Origin: Mucilaginibacter sp. CSA2-8R
Lineage (GTDB): Bacteria; Bacteroidota; Bacteroidia; Sphingobacteriales; Sphingobacteriaceae
DNA: 64,000 nucleotides
Direction: 5' to 3'
NCBI RefSeq assembly: GCF_038806765.1
Contig: NZ_CP152389.1
Span: forward strand, 4,774,001-4,838,000
Part shown: in pieces, positions 1-8,259 of the stretch
Layout of the letters: the number at the start of each line of letters is the position of its first letter
How positions within the stretch are numbered: the first letter of the stretch is position 1
Made by a program: the position numbers and the translations under genes
The notes under the pieces: generated by a model
Told to the model about the DNA's origin: nothing
Seen by the model: only the letters and a program-made list of their open reading frames with translations
Databases searched by the model: none

Positions 1-203
1 TTAACAGCACAAGCAAACATATTGTCTAAAAGGCAGACTACGGTGACCCTAAAATTTCTTTAAAAGAAATTACGTTTCCTGATTTTCATTAAATCTAAGA
101 GAATTATTAAAACTTTAAGATATCATGATTTTCTCTGTTAAAAGTTTGAAATCATGGCAACGCTTGCATAACTTTATTACATATTAATTAAATAAAACTT
201 TCT

Positions 204-485
204 ATGAAAAAGTTACTGCTTTTCTTAATCCTGTTTCAACTGTCAACATTTGTATCACAAGCGCAAGATTGCGGTCAATTTCCGGCCGGAACTGTTTGCT
301 CTCAATCACCAAGCGGCCAACAAGCTAATTGCTGCCGTTGTATTGGTGGTGCTTTACAAAATCGGAATTTCTGCAGTGCTGCACCAATTAATAAAGGTTT
401 GATTTTTTTAATTATTGTTGGTTTAGGCATTGGATCTTTTTTGCTTAAAACGCAAATCGGAGAAAATAAAGAATTGATTTCTTAA
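204..485 (+). CDS. Small secreted Cys-rich protein with C-terminal sorting tail (putative exosortase substrate)
   Basis: A 93-residue protein with a Sec signal peptide (about residues 1-20, ending SQAQ). The mature part is about 40 residues with six cysteines (23, 32, 43, 44, 46, 57), enough for three disulfides. The C-terminus is tripartite: a Pro-Ile-Asn motif at 61-63 followed by GL, a hydrophobic helix (about 66-80) with glycines spaced G-L-G-I-G, then a short charged tail. This is the plan of PEP-CTERM-like exosortase substrates, and the Pro-Ile start with Gly-rich helix resembles the PID-CTERM tails I recall from Bacteroidota. An exosortase-family gene follows 44 bases downstream, so an enzyme-substrate pair is inferred. 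It could instead be an ordinary single-pass anchored protein. No known functional domain is visible. Confidence 0.7.
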   Translation: MKKLLLFLILFQLSTFVSQAQDCGQFPAGTVCSQSPSGQQANCCRCIGGALQNRNFCSAAPINKGLIFLIIVGLGIGSFLLKTQIGENKELIS

Positions 486-529
486 CTCTTTAAACACCTG
501 CTGGAAGCATTTTTACTAATACATAAATT

Positions 530-1108
530 TTGAACACAATTGGTAATAATACCTTATCCCCAAAAAAGGCAAGTATACCCAAGCCTATTAAGCTATTTCT
601 GTTTAAGGTTGCAGCTTTTTACATTATATGGAGTTTGCTTTACTCGTTTATTTTGCAGCCTCACTGTATTGTTGATACCAACTTAACCCGCAACTTAGGC
701 ACACTTACTGCAAGTGCGGTACAATTCATTTTACCAAATCACGCTGTTAATGCAGTTCACGACACTGTAGATTCTTCAATTTTTATTGATGGAAAACTCA
801 ATATTTTCATACTCGACGGCTGCAATGGGTTTGAGTTGTACGTTTTGTATGTGGGTTTCATTTTATGCTTTCCGTTTAAAAACAAATCTACGCTTACGTA
901 TATTGGGATGGGCTTAGCAGGCATTTTTTTATTAAACATACTAAGGTGTACGATTTTGTCTTATCTCAAATTTTATGAAGTAACTTATTTTAACATCGTC
1001 CACCATTATATTTTCACTATGGTGGTGTACAGCTTCATTTGTATTTTATGGTACAAATACTTTATAAATAACCTTCGTAAAGCTGGCGTTAAAAAGCAGT
1101 TAATTTAA
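530..1108 (+). CDS. Exosortase/archaeosortase family protein
   Basis: A 192-residue multi-pass membrane protein carrying the exosortase catalytic triad: Cys98 in DGCNG, Arg139 in NILRC, and His158/159 in VHHY, each at a membrane-helix boundary as in the family. Exosortases cleave a C-terminal tripartite signal and transfer the protein to the cell surface or an extracellular polymer. The start is a TTG: an in-frame TAA lies two codons upstream and there is no early ATG. The length is short compared with proteobacterial EpsH types and fits the compact Bacteroidota forms (XrtX/XrtF-like; the subtype is my inference). The preceding small gene looks like its dedicated substrate. No polysaccharide genes are visible, but the window edge is close. 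Confidence 0.85.
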   Translation: MNTIGNNTLSPKKASIPKPIKLFLFKVAAFYIIWSLLYSFILQPHCIVDTNLTRNLGTLTASAVQFILPNHAVNAVHDTVDSSIFIDGKLNIFILDGCNGFELYVLYVGFILCFPFKNKSTLTYIGMGLAGIFLLNILRCTILSYLKFYEVTYFNIVHHYIFTMVVYSFICILWYKYFINNLRKAGVKKQLI

Positions 1109-1173
1109 TAGCGTCTTTACTATGATATTGCAGTTTATTTTCTAAAATCTACACTCACGTTCAGACTATAACT

Positions 1174-1213
1174 AAAAGCGGCGTGCATCACCAGTGATGT
1201 ACGCCGCTTTTTT
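1174..1213. terminator. Bidirectional hairpin terminator
   Basis: Inverted repeat aaaagcggcgt...acgccgctttt between the convergent exosortase and cyclase genes, with A and T runs on the two sides so it can serve both strands. Confidence 0.75.
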
Positions 1214-1232
1214 ATAATATTTTAATTACTAA

Positions 1233-2276
1233 CTATTCCAGCACTTCATAAACCATTACCGGGTGTGCTTTATTTTTAAGTGTCACCTCTCCTATTTTCT
1301 GGCAGCTAAAAGACGCTTTAGCTTTTTGATAGGTCTCTTCGTTAATTAAAATTTGCCCTGCTTTGGCGGCCGACTGCAGCCTTTGCGCCAGGTTAACCAC
1401 ATCGCCAATTACGGTATAATCCAACCTTTTTAAAGATGCCGAACCAATATTGCCCGACACCATTTCGCCGGTGTTGATGCCAATAGATACCTGTGGCTTG
1501 TATGGATGGGTGCCAGTATTAATTTCCTCCAGATCGCTCAGTTGGGTTTTGATGTTTAGCGCTGCATCGATAGCACGATCGAGATGATAATCACCGCGAA
1601 ATACGGCCATTACAGCATCGCCCATAAATTTATCTACGTGTCCGCCCTGGGTTATAATTTCTTGTACAATTTTATCAAACAGCCCGTTCAACAGCGCCAC
1701 TACGGTGCTGGCCGGTATTTGTTCGGTAATAGAAGTAAAGCCACAAACATCAACAAACAACACGGTGGCGTTCAACACCTCGCTTTTCAACAAACTGCTT
1801 TCAAACTCCTTGTGCGTCATAAAATTCAGCACATTTTCGTCCACATACATCTTCAGGATGTTATTCTCTTTAATAGCCTTAATTGTTTGCTGCAGTTGCT
1901 TTACATGGTCAATGGTTTTTTGCATGGTTACATCCAGGTCCTCAAAATCAACCGGCTTGCATATAAAATCAAAAGCGCCCCGGTTCATGGCCATGCGTAT
2001 GTTCTGCATATCGCCATAGGCTGATACCACTACAGCCTTTAACATCGGGTTAGCCTCGGGCAAATGGCCGAGCAGTGTTAGCCCATCCATTACCGGCATA
2101 TTAATGTCAGACAGGATGATATCCAAATCCGGATGCTCTTTTACTTTTTGCAGTGCTTCTTCGCCGTTGCGAGCAAAAACAAACTCATATACATTTTCGC
2201 GAATCTTACGCCTGAACTTTTGCTTTACCAGCACTTCCAGGTCTTCCTCATCATCTACCACCAGTATCTTGGCCAT
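1233..2276 (-). CDS. Response regulator fused to class III adenylate/guanylate cyclase
   Basis: A 347-residue protein. Residues 1-125 are a CheY-like receiver (acidic pair D8/D9, phospho-acceptor D57 in LSDINMP, Lys107 in CKPVD). After a helical linker, residues about 168-345 are a class III cyclase domain. Metal ligands D176 (FVDVCGF) and D220 (FMGDAV) are present, as are the transition-state residues N295 and R299 (NLAQR). Specificity positions K216 and D286 are those of adenylyl cyclases, so cAMP is the likelier product. Its start codon overlaps the stop of the upstream receiver gene by one base (TAATG), and a histidine kinase comes first in the operon. The inference is phosphorylation-controlled cyclic nucleotide synthesis in the cytoplasm. 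Confidence 0.9.
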   Translation of the reverse strand: MAKILVVDDEEDLEVLVKQKFRRKIRENVYEFVFARNGEEALQKVKEHPDLDIILSDINMPVMDGLTLLGHLPEANPMLKAVVVSAYGDMQNIRMAMNRGAFDFICKPVDFEDLDVTMQKTIDHVKQLQQTIKAIKENNILKMYVDENVLNFMTHKEFESSLLKSEVLNATVLFVDVCGFTSITEQIPASTVVALLNGLFDKIVQEIITQGGHVDKFMGDAVMAVFRGDYHLDRAIDAALNIKTQLSDLEEINTGTHPYKPQVSIGINTGEMVSGNIGSASLKRLDYTVIGDVVNLAQRLQSAAKAGQILINEETYQKAKASFSCQKIGEVTLKNKAHPVMVYEVLE

Positions 2277-2656
2277 TATTCAGCAAGCGTTTTAAGTTTT
2301 TCTTTAAGCAGGTTAAAATCAAGCGGCTTGGTTAAAAAATCATCGGCACCGCTCTGCATGGCCTGCTGATAGTTTTCATCATCACTGTAAGCGGTAATCA
2401 TCATTACTACGGGCGGTGGCGGTGCATTATAATCATGCCGTATACGGCTCAATAACTCTAACCCACTCATGCCCGGCATATTAATGTCAGACAAAATCAG
2501 CACCACTTCCGAGTGTCTTTCTTCCAGATAAGAAAGCGCCTGCTCGCCCGACAGTGCAAAATCAAACGAAATATCTCCATTGCGTATCTCTTTACGAAAA
2601 CGCTGCTGGAACAGCGGCTGCACATCAGCCTCGTCATCTACCACCAATATTTTCAT
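2276..2656 (-). CDS. Single-domain response regulator (CheY-like)
   Basis: A 126-residue receiver domain with no output domain. Acidic residues D7/D8, phospho-acceptor D57 (LSDINMPG), Thr88 in ITAYSD and Lys111 in TKPLDF are all present. It lies between the histidine kinase (27 bases upstream) and the receiver-cyclase (overlapping by one base). It could be a phosphate sink, a phosphorelay intermediate or a competitor for the same kinase. Its aspartate region is nearly the same as in the neighbouring receiver, suggesting duplication. Confidence 0.92.
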   Translation of the reverse strand: MKILVVDDEADVQPLFQQRFRKEIRNGDISFDFALSGEQALSYLEERHSEVVLILSDINMPGMSGLELLSRIRHDYNAPPPPVVMMITAYSDDENYQQAMQSGADDFLTKPLDFNLLKEKLKTLAE

Positions 2657-2683
2657 ATCCCGGCTAATATAAATATAAGTTAA

Positions 2684-3988
2684 TTACAGCGGCAGGCTAA
2701 TTGTAAACTCGGTATATTCACCTTCAGCAGTCTCTACGTTAATTTTTCCGCCGTGCCCCTTTACTATAATGTCATAACTCAGGGATAAGCCTAAACCGGT
2801 GCCTTCGCCGGTTGGTTTGGTGGTAAAAAAAGGCTGCATAATTTTATCTTTCACATCTTCGGGGATACCGGTACCATTATCCCTTACGGTAATCACTACC
2901 TCATCTTGATGCACGCGGGTAGTTACCGAAACAGTAGGCTTATAATCGCTACCATTCAATTTCTTTTTTTGCATGGTAGCGTAAAATGCGTTGGTAAACA
3001 GGTTTAGCAATACCCGGCCAACATCCTGCGGAATGATGTTTACTTTAGGCAACCCGGCATCAAGGTGAGTAACCAGTTCGGCATTAAACATTTTGTCTTT
3101 AGCCCGCAAGCCGTGGTAAGCTAAACGCAGGTATTCATCAGCCAAAATATTAATATCTGCCGGCTCTTTTTGCCCGGTGCTGGCCCGGCTATGCTGCAGC
3201 ATGCCTTTTACAATACCGTCTGCCCTTTTGCCATGGTGACGGATTTTTTCCAAATTTTGCTTAATGTCTTCGGCTATGGCGGCTGCTTCTTCGGCGTCAC
3301 CTCTGGCCAGTTCTTCGTTCATCTCATCAATCAGCTCCATACTCACTTCCGAGAAGTTGTTGACAAAGTTGAGCGGGTTTTGTATTTCGTGGGCTATACC
3401 GGCAGTAAGCTCGCCGAGCGAAGCCAGTTTTTCCTGCTGTATTAGTTGCGCCTGGGTAGCTTTCAGTTCTTGTACGCTTTGTTCTAAGGCTTCTTTTTGC
3501 TGAGTAATTTCGGCAGTACGCTGGGCTACCATCATTTCCAGTTCAGAGTTTTTCTCGTTAATCTGCTCAACTTCTTTTTGCTGTTTGCGAAAAGTAGCTG
3601 CCCGGCCAAATATCCACACAAAGGCTGCCAGTACAGCAAATTGTATATACTCCTCCCACAACACTTCCCCATCCTTACTAAATATTTCGAGCAACCCATA
3701 AATGAGGGTTATTGCAATTAACGGATAATGCAAATTGATTACCGGCTTCATTTTTTTAAAGTCCGGCTCATTTTGCACGTAATATACCACACCCAATAAA
3801 ACAACAGCTCCGGCTATTTCATCAAAACCATCATGCAGATAGCGCTTGGTAATTAAAAAGAGCCCTACAATAATCCAACTGAATACATTGATTAAATTAC
3901 CCCATTTAAGATAGAGGTCGGTGGTTTTGGTAGCTTTACGAACATCTTTAATTAATAAGAATGCAGCCAGATAACTAAAAAAATACAT
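2684..3988 (-). CDS. Membrane sensor histidine kinase
   Basis: 434 residues. Four to five predicted membrane helices (about 1-130) without a large periplasmic domain suggest sensing in or at the membrane. A coiled coil (135-185) leads to HisKA with His200 in GIAHEIQNPLNF, then HATPase_c with N box (NLFTNA), G1 (DNGTGIP), F (FFTTKPTG) and G2 (GTGLGLSLS). All catalytic boxes are intact. It is the first gene of a three-gene operon with a lone receiver and a receiver-cyclase, its likely phosphotransfer partners. The signal sensed is unknown. Confidence 0.9.
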   Translation of the reverse strand: MYFFSYLAAFLLIKDVRKATKTTDLYLKWGNLINVFSWIIVGLFLITKRYLHDGFDEIAGAVVLLGVVYYVQNEPDFKKMKPVINLHYPLIAITLIYGLLEIFSKDGEVLWEEYIQFAVLAAFVWIFGRAATFRKQQKEVEQINEKNSELEMMVAQRTAEITQQKEALEQSVQELKATQAQLIQQEKLASLGELTAGIAHEIQNPLNFVNNFSEVSMELIDEMNEELARGDAEEAAAIAEDIKQNLEKIRHHGKRADGIVKGMLQHSRASTGQKEPADINILADEYLRLAYHGLRAKDKMFNAELVTHLDAGLPKVNIIPQDVGRVLLNLFTNAFYATMQKKKLNGSDYKPTVSVTTRVHQDEVVITVRDNGTGIPEDVKDKIMQPFFTTKPTGEGTGLGLSLSYDIIVKGHGGKINVETAEGEYTEFTISLPL

Positions 3989-4167
3989 GCAATTACAGTG
4001 CGGTTAGTTTGGTTACTAAAGGTAATAGTTTAAACCAATTTATTAGCATAGCATGCCATTAAACAGGCATGGCGCCAATAAAATCCGGTTTAAACAGAAG
4101 TAAAACCGTGGACTTGTTTCCAGATTACAAATCATTAAATATATTTATCCTCCTAAATTAATGTGTA

Positions 4168-4746
4168 ATGCGCTTTGAAGAAGCAGTTAAAGATATCATT
4201 GATCAGTTAACCCGGCAATTGCCCGCACAGTTAACTTATCATAGTATTCATCACATCAAAGACGTATATCAAACGGCTAAGGCTATTGCCCGGCAGGAGG
4301 GCCTATCAGAAAATGACACCCATTTGCTACTTACTGCTGCCAGCTATCATGATGCCGGATTTTTGAAACATGCACAGGGCCACGAAGAAGAATCATGCCG
4401 GATGGCCAAGGCCGCATTGCCTGCCTATGGGTACACCAGCCATAACATTGAACAAATTTGCGCAATAATTATGGCTACCCGGATACCGCAAACACCACAT
4501 AATTTAGTGGAACAAATATTAGCTGATGCCGACCTGGATTATCTAGGCCGGGACGATTTTTTCAGCATCGGAAACCAATTGTTCACCGAGTTAAAAACCG
4601 CCGGCACTATCCATACCGAGCTGGAATGGAACCGGATGCAGGTAAAATTTATGGAAGCACACCACTATTTTACAGGTACTTCTAAACGGCTGCGTGACGC
4701 TAAAAAAGAAGCGAATTTAGCGTTGGTAAAGGCTAAAATTAATTAA
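4168..4746 (+). CDS. HD domain phosphohydrolase
   Basis: 192 residues. HD-superfamily metal ligands: His in YHSIHHIKD near residue 27-30, the HD pair in ASYHDAG near residue 57-58, a further His in GHEEES, and Asp in LADADLDYLG. Such proteins hydrolyse phosphate esters of nucleotides or related compounds; the substrate cannot be named from sequence. A YitT-type membrane protein starts within 12 bases downstream, so the two probably share a transcript. Confidence 0.8.
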   Translation: MRFEEAVKDIIDQLTRQLPAQLTYHSIHHIKDVYQTAKAIARQEGLSENDTHLLLTAASYHDAGFLKHAQGHEEESCRMAKAALPAYGYTSHNIEQICAIIMATRIPQTPHNLVEQILADADLDYLGRDDFFSIGNQLFTELKTAGTIHTELEWNRMQVKFMEAHHYFTGTSKRLRDAKKEANLALVKAKIN

Positions 4747-4757
4747 GTTTGCGGGTA

Positions 4758-5627
4758 ATGAAAGGTTTAAACTTGCCGCAATGGGTTATTGATGCCTTCT
4801 ATACCATAACCGGCATTTTATTTTGCGGCTTTGCACTTAAAGGTTTTTTAGTTCCCAATAAGTTTTTTGACGGCGGCGTAACCGGTATCTCCCTGCTGCT
4901 GCATGAGCTTTATCATTTTAATATTGCCTATGTAATTGTACTGGTCAATATCCCTTTCATTATCATGGGCTCTGTGCAAGTAAATCGCCGGTTTGCCTTT
5001 CGTACTCTGGCTGCGGTAATTGGCTTAGGTTTATGTTTGCAGTTTGTACATTACCCGCAAATTACGAGCGATAAATTACTGGTGTCGATATTTGGCGGCG
5101 TTTTTATGGGTATAGGTGTGGGCCTAGCCATGCGGGGCGGATGTGCGTTAGATGGCATTGAAGTATTAGCTTTATACACCGGCAAGCGGATCAGCTTTAC
5201 CATCAGCGAAATTATTTTAGGCATCAACATTATCATTTTTTTAATTGCCGCCGTTGAGCTGGGTTTGCCTACTGCGTTATATTCTATCCTCACTTACTAT
5301 ACCGCATCGCGTACCATTAACTTTGTGATCGAAGGCTTGGAGGAATATACGGGTGTAACCATCATTTCGGGCCAAAGCCAGGTAATTAAAGAGCGCCTGG
5401 TGATGGAATTAGGCAGGGGCATAACCGTATACAAAGGAGAGCGCGGATTTTTAAAAGAAAGTTTTGATGTTAGCCAGCCGGTCGACATTGTTTTTACCGT
5501 AGTTACCCGTTTGGAAGTACGTCGCCTGCGCAACCTGGTACATGATATTGACAGCAAAGCCTTTGTATTTACCAGCAGTATTAAAGAAGCGGCCGGGGGT
5601 GTGCTTAAACGCCGGGCAAGGCACTAA
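4758..5627 (+). CDS. YitT family membrane protein (DUF161 + DUF2179)
   Basis: 289 residues from the ATG at 4758. A TTG three codons earlier also keeps frame but is less likely. Five to six hydrophobic helices occupy about 1-190, including the conserved GGVTGIS and GxxMGxGxGLAMRGG regions of the YitT family, followed by a C-terminal soluble DUF2179 domain (about 205-285, with TVYKGERGF). The molecular role of the family is not established. Translation is probably linked to the preceding HD gene. Confidence 0.85.
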   Translation: MKGLNLPQWVIDAFYTITGILFCGFALKGFLVPNKFFDGGVTGISLLLHELYHFNIAYVIVLVNIPFIIMGSVQVNRRFAFRTLAAVIGLGLCLQFVHYPQITSDKLLVSIFGGVFMGIGVGLAMRGGCALDGIEVLALYTGKRISFTISEIILGINIIIFLIAAVELGLPTALYSILTYYTASRTINFVIEGLEEYTGVTIISGQSQVIKERLVMELGRGITVYKGERGFLKESFDVSQPVDIVFTVVTRLEVRRLRNLVHDIDSKAFVFTSSIKEAAGGVLKRRARH

Positions 5628-5746
5628 TACTGGCTTTTTATCTTAACGCGTTTATAAACCATACTGAGGAAGATCAGCCGGGTAACAGCAAAGATCAGCC
5701 TTTGAGATTTAAAAGAATCAGTAAAAGATTTTTACCCTTTATACGT

Positions 5747-5820
5747 TAAAGGCCTTAATGCCGAAACCAAAATACGTTTTTGGCATTATTACCTACAGCA
5801 TTATAACTTGATGGCCTTTA
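5747..5820 (+). other. Nested inverted repeats in the leader of the orphan kinase gene
   Basis: In the 245-base gap before the kinase, taaaggcc (5747-5754) pairs with ggccttta (5813-5820). Inside it, taatgcc (5756-5762) pairs with ggcatta (5782-5788), and ccaaaa with ttttgg. No T run follows, so it is not a classical terminator. It may be a folded 5' leader. Confidence 0.35.
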
Positions 5821-5872
5821 TCAATACCAAATTTTCTGTTTCACTCATTAACGTTTTATCTTTAAACAGTTT

Positions 5873-7111
5873 ATGAGTAACCCCTACCTACGAAAAAAGC
5901 GCTGGAAATACCTGTTAATGTTTTTTGCCGTACTTATTGCGGCCTGCTCATTGCTATACACCAAATATTTGGTAAGAAACATTGCAAAATCAGAACGTAC
6001 TCGTGCGCAGGTATGGGCGTTATCTATGAAACAGGTTTTTACCACGGTTGACGAGGAGCAACTGAATTATGTGTTTCTTGTGCGCGACAGCTTAACCGTA
6101 CCAGCCATTGTAACCGACGAAAAAGGTGATTTTAAGTTTACCCGTGGTTTAGACTCTACTAAAACTTTTATTAACCTCCCACCCGAACCAGGCATTGACC
6201 CTAAGAAAGCATTAGTATACGATCTGCCATATTTTCAGCAGGAGCTTGAAAATATGAAAGCCCAGCACGAACCTATCAGGGTTAAAGTATCTGGGTTTGA
6301 TAATAGCTATTGGGTAGTGTATTACAAAGACTCGCAACTGCTTACTCAATTGCGGGTATTCCCTTACATTCAGCTCACCATTATTGCCATATTTTTAATT
6401 GTAGCTTATTCGGCGTTCAGTTCATCGCGTAAATCTGAGCAGAACCAGGTTTGGGTAGGCCTGGCTAAAGAAACAGCCCACCAGTTAGGCACCCCTATAT
6501 CATCATTACTGGCTTGGATTGAGTTGTTAAAGGATAAGTTTGATGCTGATGACGATCCGTTGATTGTGGAGATGGCCAACGACGTAAAGCGACTGGAAGT
6601 GGTAGCCGACCGTTTCTCAAAAATAGGCTCGAAACCCGTACTTGAACCCCATTCGGTATACGATGTGGTTAAAGACTTTGTGGACTATTTTAAAGTTCGT
6701 GTTAGCGATAAAATCAGCTTTGAGCTACATGGCGACCGCTTTTTAACAGCTGAATTGAATATTCCGCTGTTTGATTGGGTGATAGAGAACTTACTAAAAA
6801 ATGCGGTAAATGCCATTGAAGCACCAGGAAATATTAAAGTTTACATTACCGCCAGTAAAGCACGCAACCAGGTTTATATTGATGTTACCGATACGGGCAA
6901 AGGCATACCACGTTCAAAATTTACTACGGTTTTCAGGCCTGGATACACTACCCGTAAACGCGGCTGGGGCCTGGGGTTATCATTAACCAAACGCATGGTT
7001 GAAAACTACCACAACGGGCATATCTTTGTTAAAGATTCTGAATTGGGCAAGGGTACTACCTTCAGAATTGTACTCAGAAATACACAAGATGATTTTGAAT
7101 CCACCATCTAA
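5873..7111 (+). CDS. Sensor histidine kinase (orphan)
   Basis: 412 residues. TM1 (about 12-32), a periplasmic stretch of about 130 residues, TM2 (about 165-183), then a kinase core with H box His203 (AKETAHQLGTP), N box (ENLLKNAVNAIE), G1 (DTGKGIP) and G2 (GWGLGLSLT). The H box is the HQLGTP type common in Bacteroidota kinases lacking a HAMP domain. No response regulator gene is adjacent; the next gene, a DinB-family protein, overlaps its 3' end by 23 bases. The partner is therefore encoded elsewhere. Confidence 0.88.
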   Translation: MSNPYLRKKRWKYLLMFFAVLIAACSLLYTKYLVRNIAKSERTRAQVWALSMKQVFTTVDEEQLNYVFLVRDSLTVPAIVTDEKGDFKFTRGLDSTKTFINLPPEPGIDPKKALVYDLPYFQQELENMKAQHEPIRVKVSGFDNSYWVVYYKDSQLLTQLRVFPYIQLTIIAIFLIVAYSAFSSSRKSEQNQVWVGLAKETAHQLGTPISSLLAWIELLKDKFDADDDPLIVEMANDVKRLEVVADRFSKIGSKPVLEPHSVYDVVKDFVDYFKVRVSDKISFELHGDRFLTAELNIPLFDWVIENLLKNAVNAIEAPGNIKVYITASKARNQVYIDVTDTGKGIPRSKFTTVFRPGYTTRKRGWGLGLSLTKRMVENYHNGHIFVKDSELGKGTTFRIVLRNTQDDFESTI

Positions 7112-7607
7112 CGAGTACGCGGCCTTTTATGCCAATTATGTGGCCTTAGCCGAAGGTAAGGATACAAATATTTTGCACCTGCTTGCAGCGCTTAAGCAAA
7201 GCACTTTTCAAACCTTCAGCAGCATCAATCCGGACCGGCAAGATTATGCTTACGCAACAGGCAAGTGGACCATCAAACAACTACTAAATCATCTGATAGA
7301 CGCAGAACGTATTTTTGCTTACCGGCTGCTTCGTTTGCTCCGCGGCGACCAGACACCATTGCCCGGATTTGACGAAAATACCTATGCAGACAACGCTGAC
7401 TTGAGTAACCGCACCCTATCCGACTTGGCCGCCGAATTTAAAGCCATTCGCGAAGGCAATCTATTTCTCTATAACACCGTAACCGAGACGCAGTCGCTGC
7501 TTTCAGGTACAGCCAGCGGCTCGATGGTATCTGTTAGAGCCTTGCTATACATTATTGCCGGGCACGAACTGCACCATCTGAATATTTTAAAAGAGCGCTA
7601 CCTGTAA
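7089..7607 (+). CDS. DinB family / DUF664-like four-helix protein
   Basis: 172 residues from the ATG at 7089, which lies inside the end of the kinase gene. A longer frame from 6999 would overlap the kinase by over 100 bases and its extra residues do not resemble the family. The DinB metal site is visible: His in NHLIDAER near residue 62 and the H-x-x-H pair in GHELHHL near the C-terminus. Members include thiol-dependent transferases and stress proteins; the substrate is unknown. Translation is probably coupled to the kinase. Confidence 0.85.
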   Translation: MILNPPSNEYAAFYANYVALAEGKDTNILHLLAALKQSTFQTFSSINPDRQDYAYATGKWTIKQLLNHLIDAERIFAYRLLRLLRGDQTPLPGFDENTYADNADLSNRTLSDLAAEFKAIREGNLFLYNTVTETQSLLSGTASGSMVSVRALLYIIAGHELHHLNILKERYL

Positions 7608-7681
7608 ACGGCAAAAAGCCCCTTCTTATAAAGAAGCTGCTTTAAGCATTGATGTTAATGATTGATTACCAAAAGCGGTAA

Positions 7682-8068
7682 TTATACGAGGTCTTTTTCT
7701 TCAACGTAAGTTGCCGGCTTAGCTTTATCCAACACTTCTTTTTTCTCGATGAGGTAAGAAATAAACAAACCTAATCCGCCAAAAACAGCTACCAGACTTG
7801 CATAGATGGCTTCGTTTTCGTCCATTGACTCTTTAAATACGGTCCTGTCTAATACCGAAGCCAAAAACAAGCCTAAACCGGCACCAATCAGCAATAGCCC
7901 CCATTTTAAGTTTTGAAAAGGTGCCGATTGAGGTTTGTAACGGCGGGGGTCCATGCCACGTTCAATCATGGCCAGTTTTTCGCGTTTTGATAGATAAACA
8001 ATACCGAATATCATGGCAAAAAAGCCGAGTGGTACTAAAATTCCGATGAGTTCTTTAGAGACTTCCAT
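7682..8068 (-). CDS. DUF6249-like small membrane protein
   Basis: 128 residues from the ATG at 8068 (MEVSKEL); upstream in-frame codons add a tail that is not membrane-like. Three hydrophobic helices (about 8-26, 55-75 and 88-108) flank a basic loop with KREKLAMIERGMDPRRY, a signature I associate with DUF6249 proteins that often sit beside ECF sigma genes. It diverges from the sigma/anti-sigma operon across a 191-base gap containing a strong inverted repeat, so shared regulation is plausible. No biochemical role is known. Confidence 0.75.
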   Translation of the reverse strand: MEVSKELIGILVPLGFFAMIFGIVYLSKREKLAMIERGMDPRRYKPQSAPFQNLKWGLLLIGAGLGLFLASVLDRTVFKESMDENEAIYASLVAVFGGLGLFISYLIEKKEVLDKAKPATYVEEKDLV

Positions 8069-8132
8069 TGTATTTGTGTGTTTAAAATGAGTAATATAAT
8101 TTGCTTTGCTCACCAACTGCGGCGATTTGTAA

Positions 8133-8250
8133 GCTATGACCACATCAGTTTAAAGGAGGTTACACCGGTTACCAGATTTTTTACAAAATATTTTTATCTA
8201 CTTTTATTTAAAATTTCCTGTAACCTTAACTGGCGGCGTGTGGTCATAGC
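8133..8250. repeat. Long-range inverted repeat in divergent promoter region
   Basis: Two flush 32-base arms (8133-8164 and 8219-8250) around a 54-base AT-rich loop. The outer 12 bases (gctatgaccaca / tgtggtcatagc) and inner 8 bases (aggttaca / tgtaacct) pair perfectly; the middle 12 mostly do not. A further 9-bp pair lies outside it: ttgctttgc (8101-8109) and gcaaagcaa (8262-8270, inside the sigma start). Confidence 0.7.
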
Positions 8251-8259
8251 CGTTATATA

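Noticed and set aside
52..71. Palindrome aaatttctttaaaagaaatt near the left edge
   Set aside because: AT-only dyad without a T run or a gene context; likely chance in AT-rich sequence. The remaining bases up to 203 show no gene.
6999..7088. Longer N-terminus of the DinB protein
   Set aside because: This part overlaps the kinase coding region and does not look like the family; the ATG at 7089 is better.
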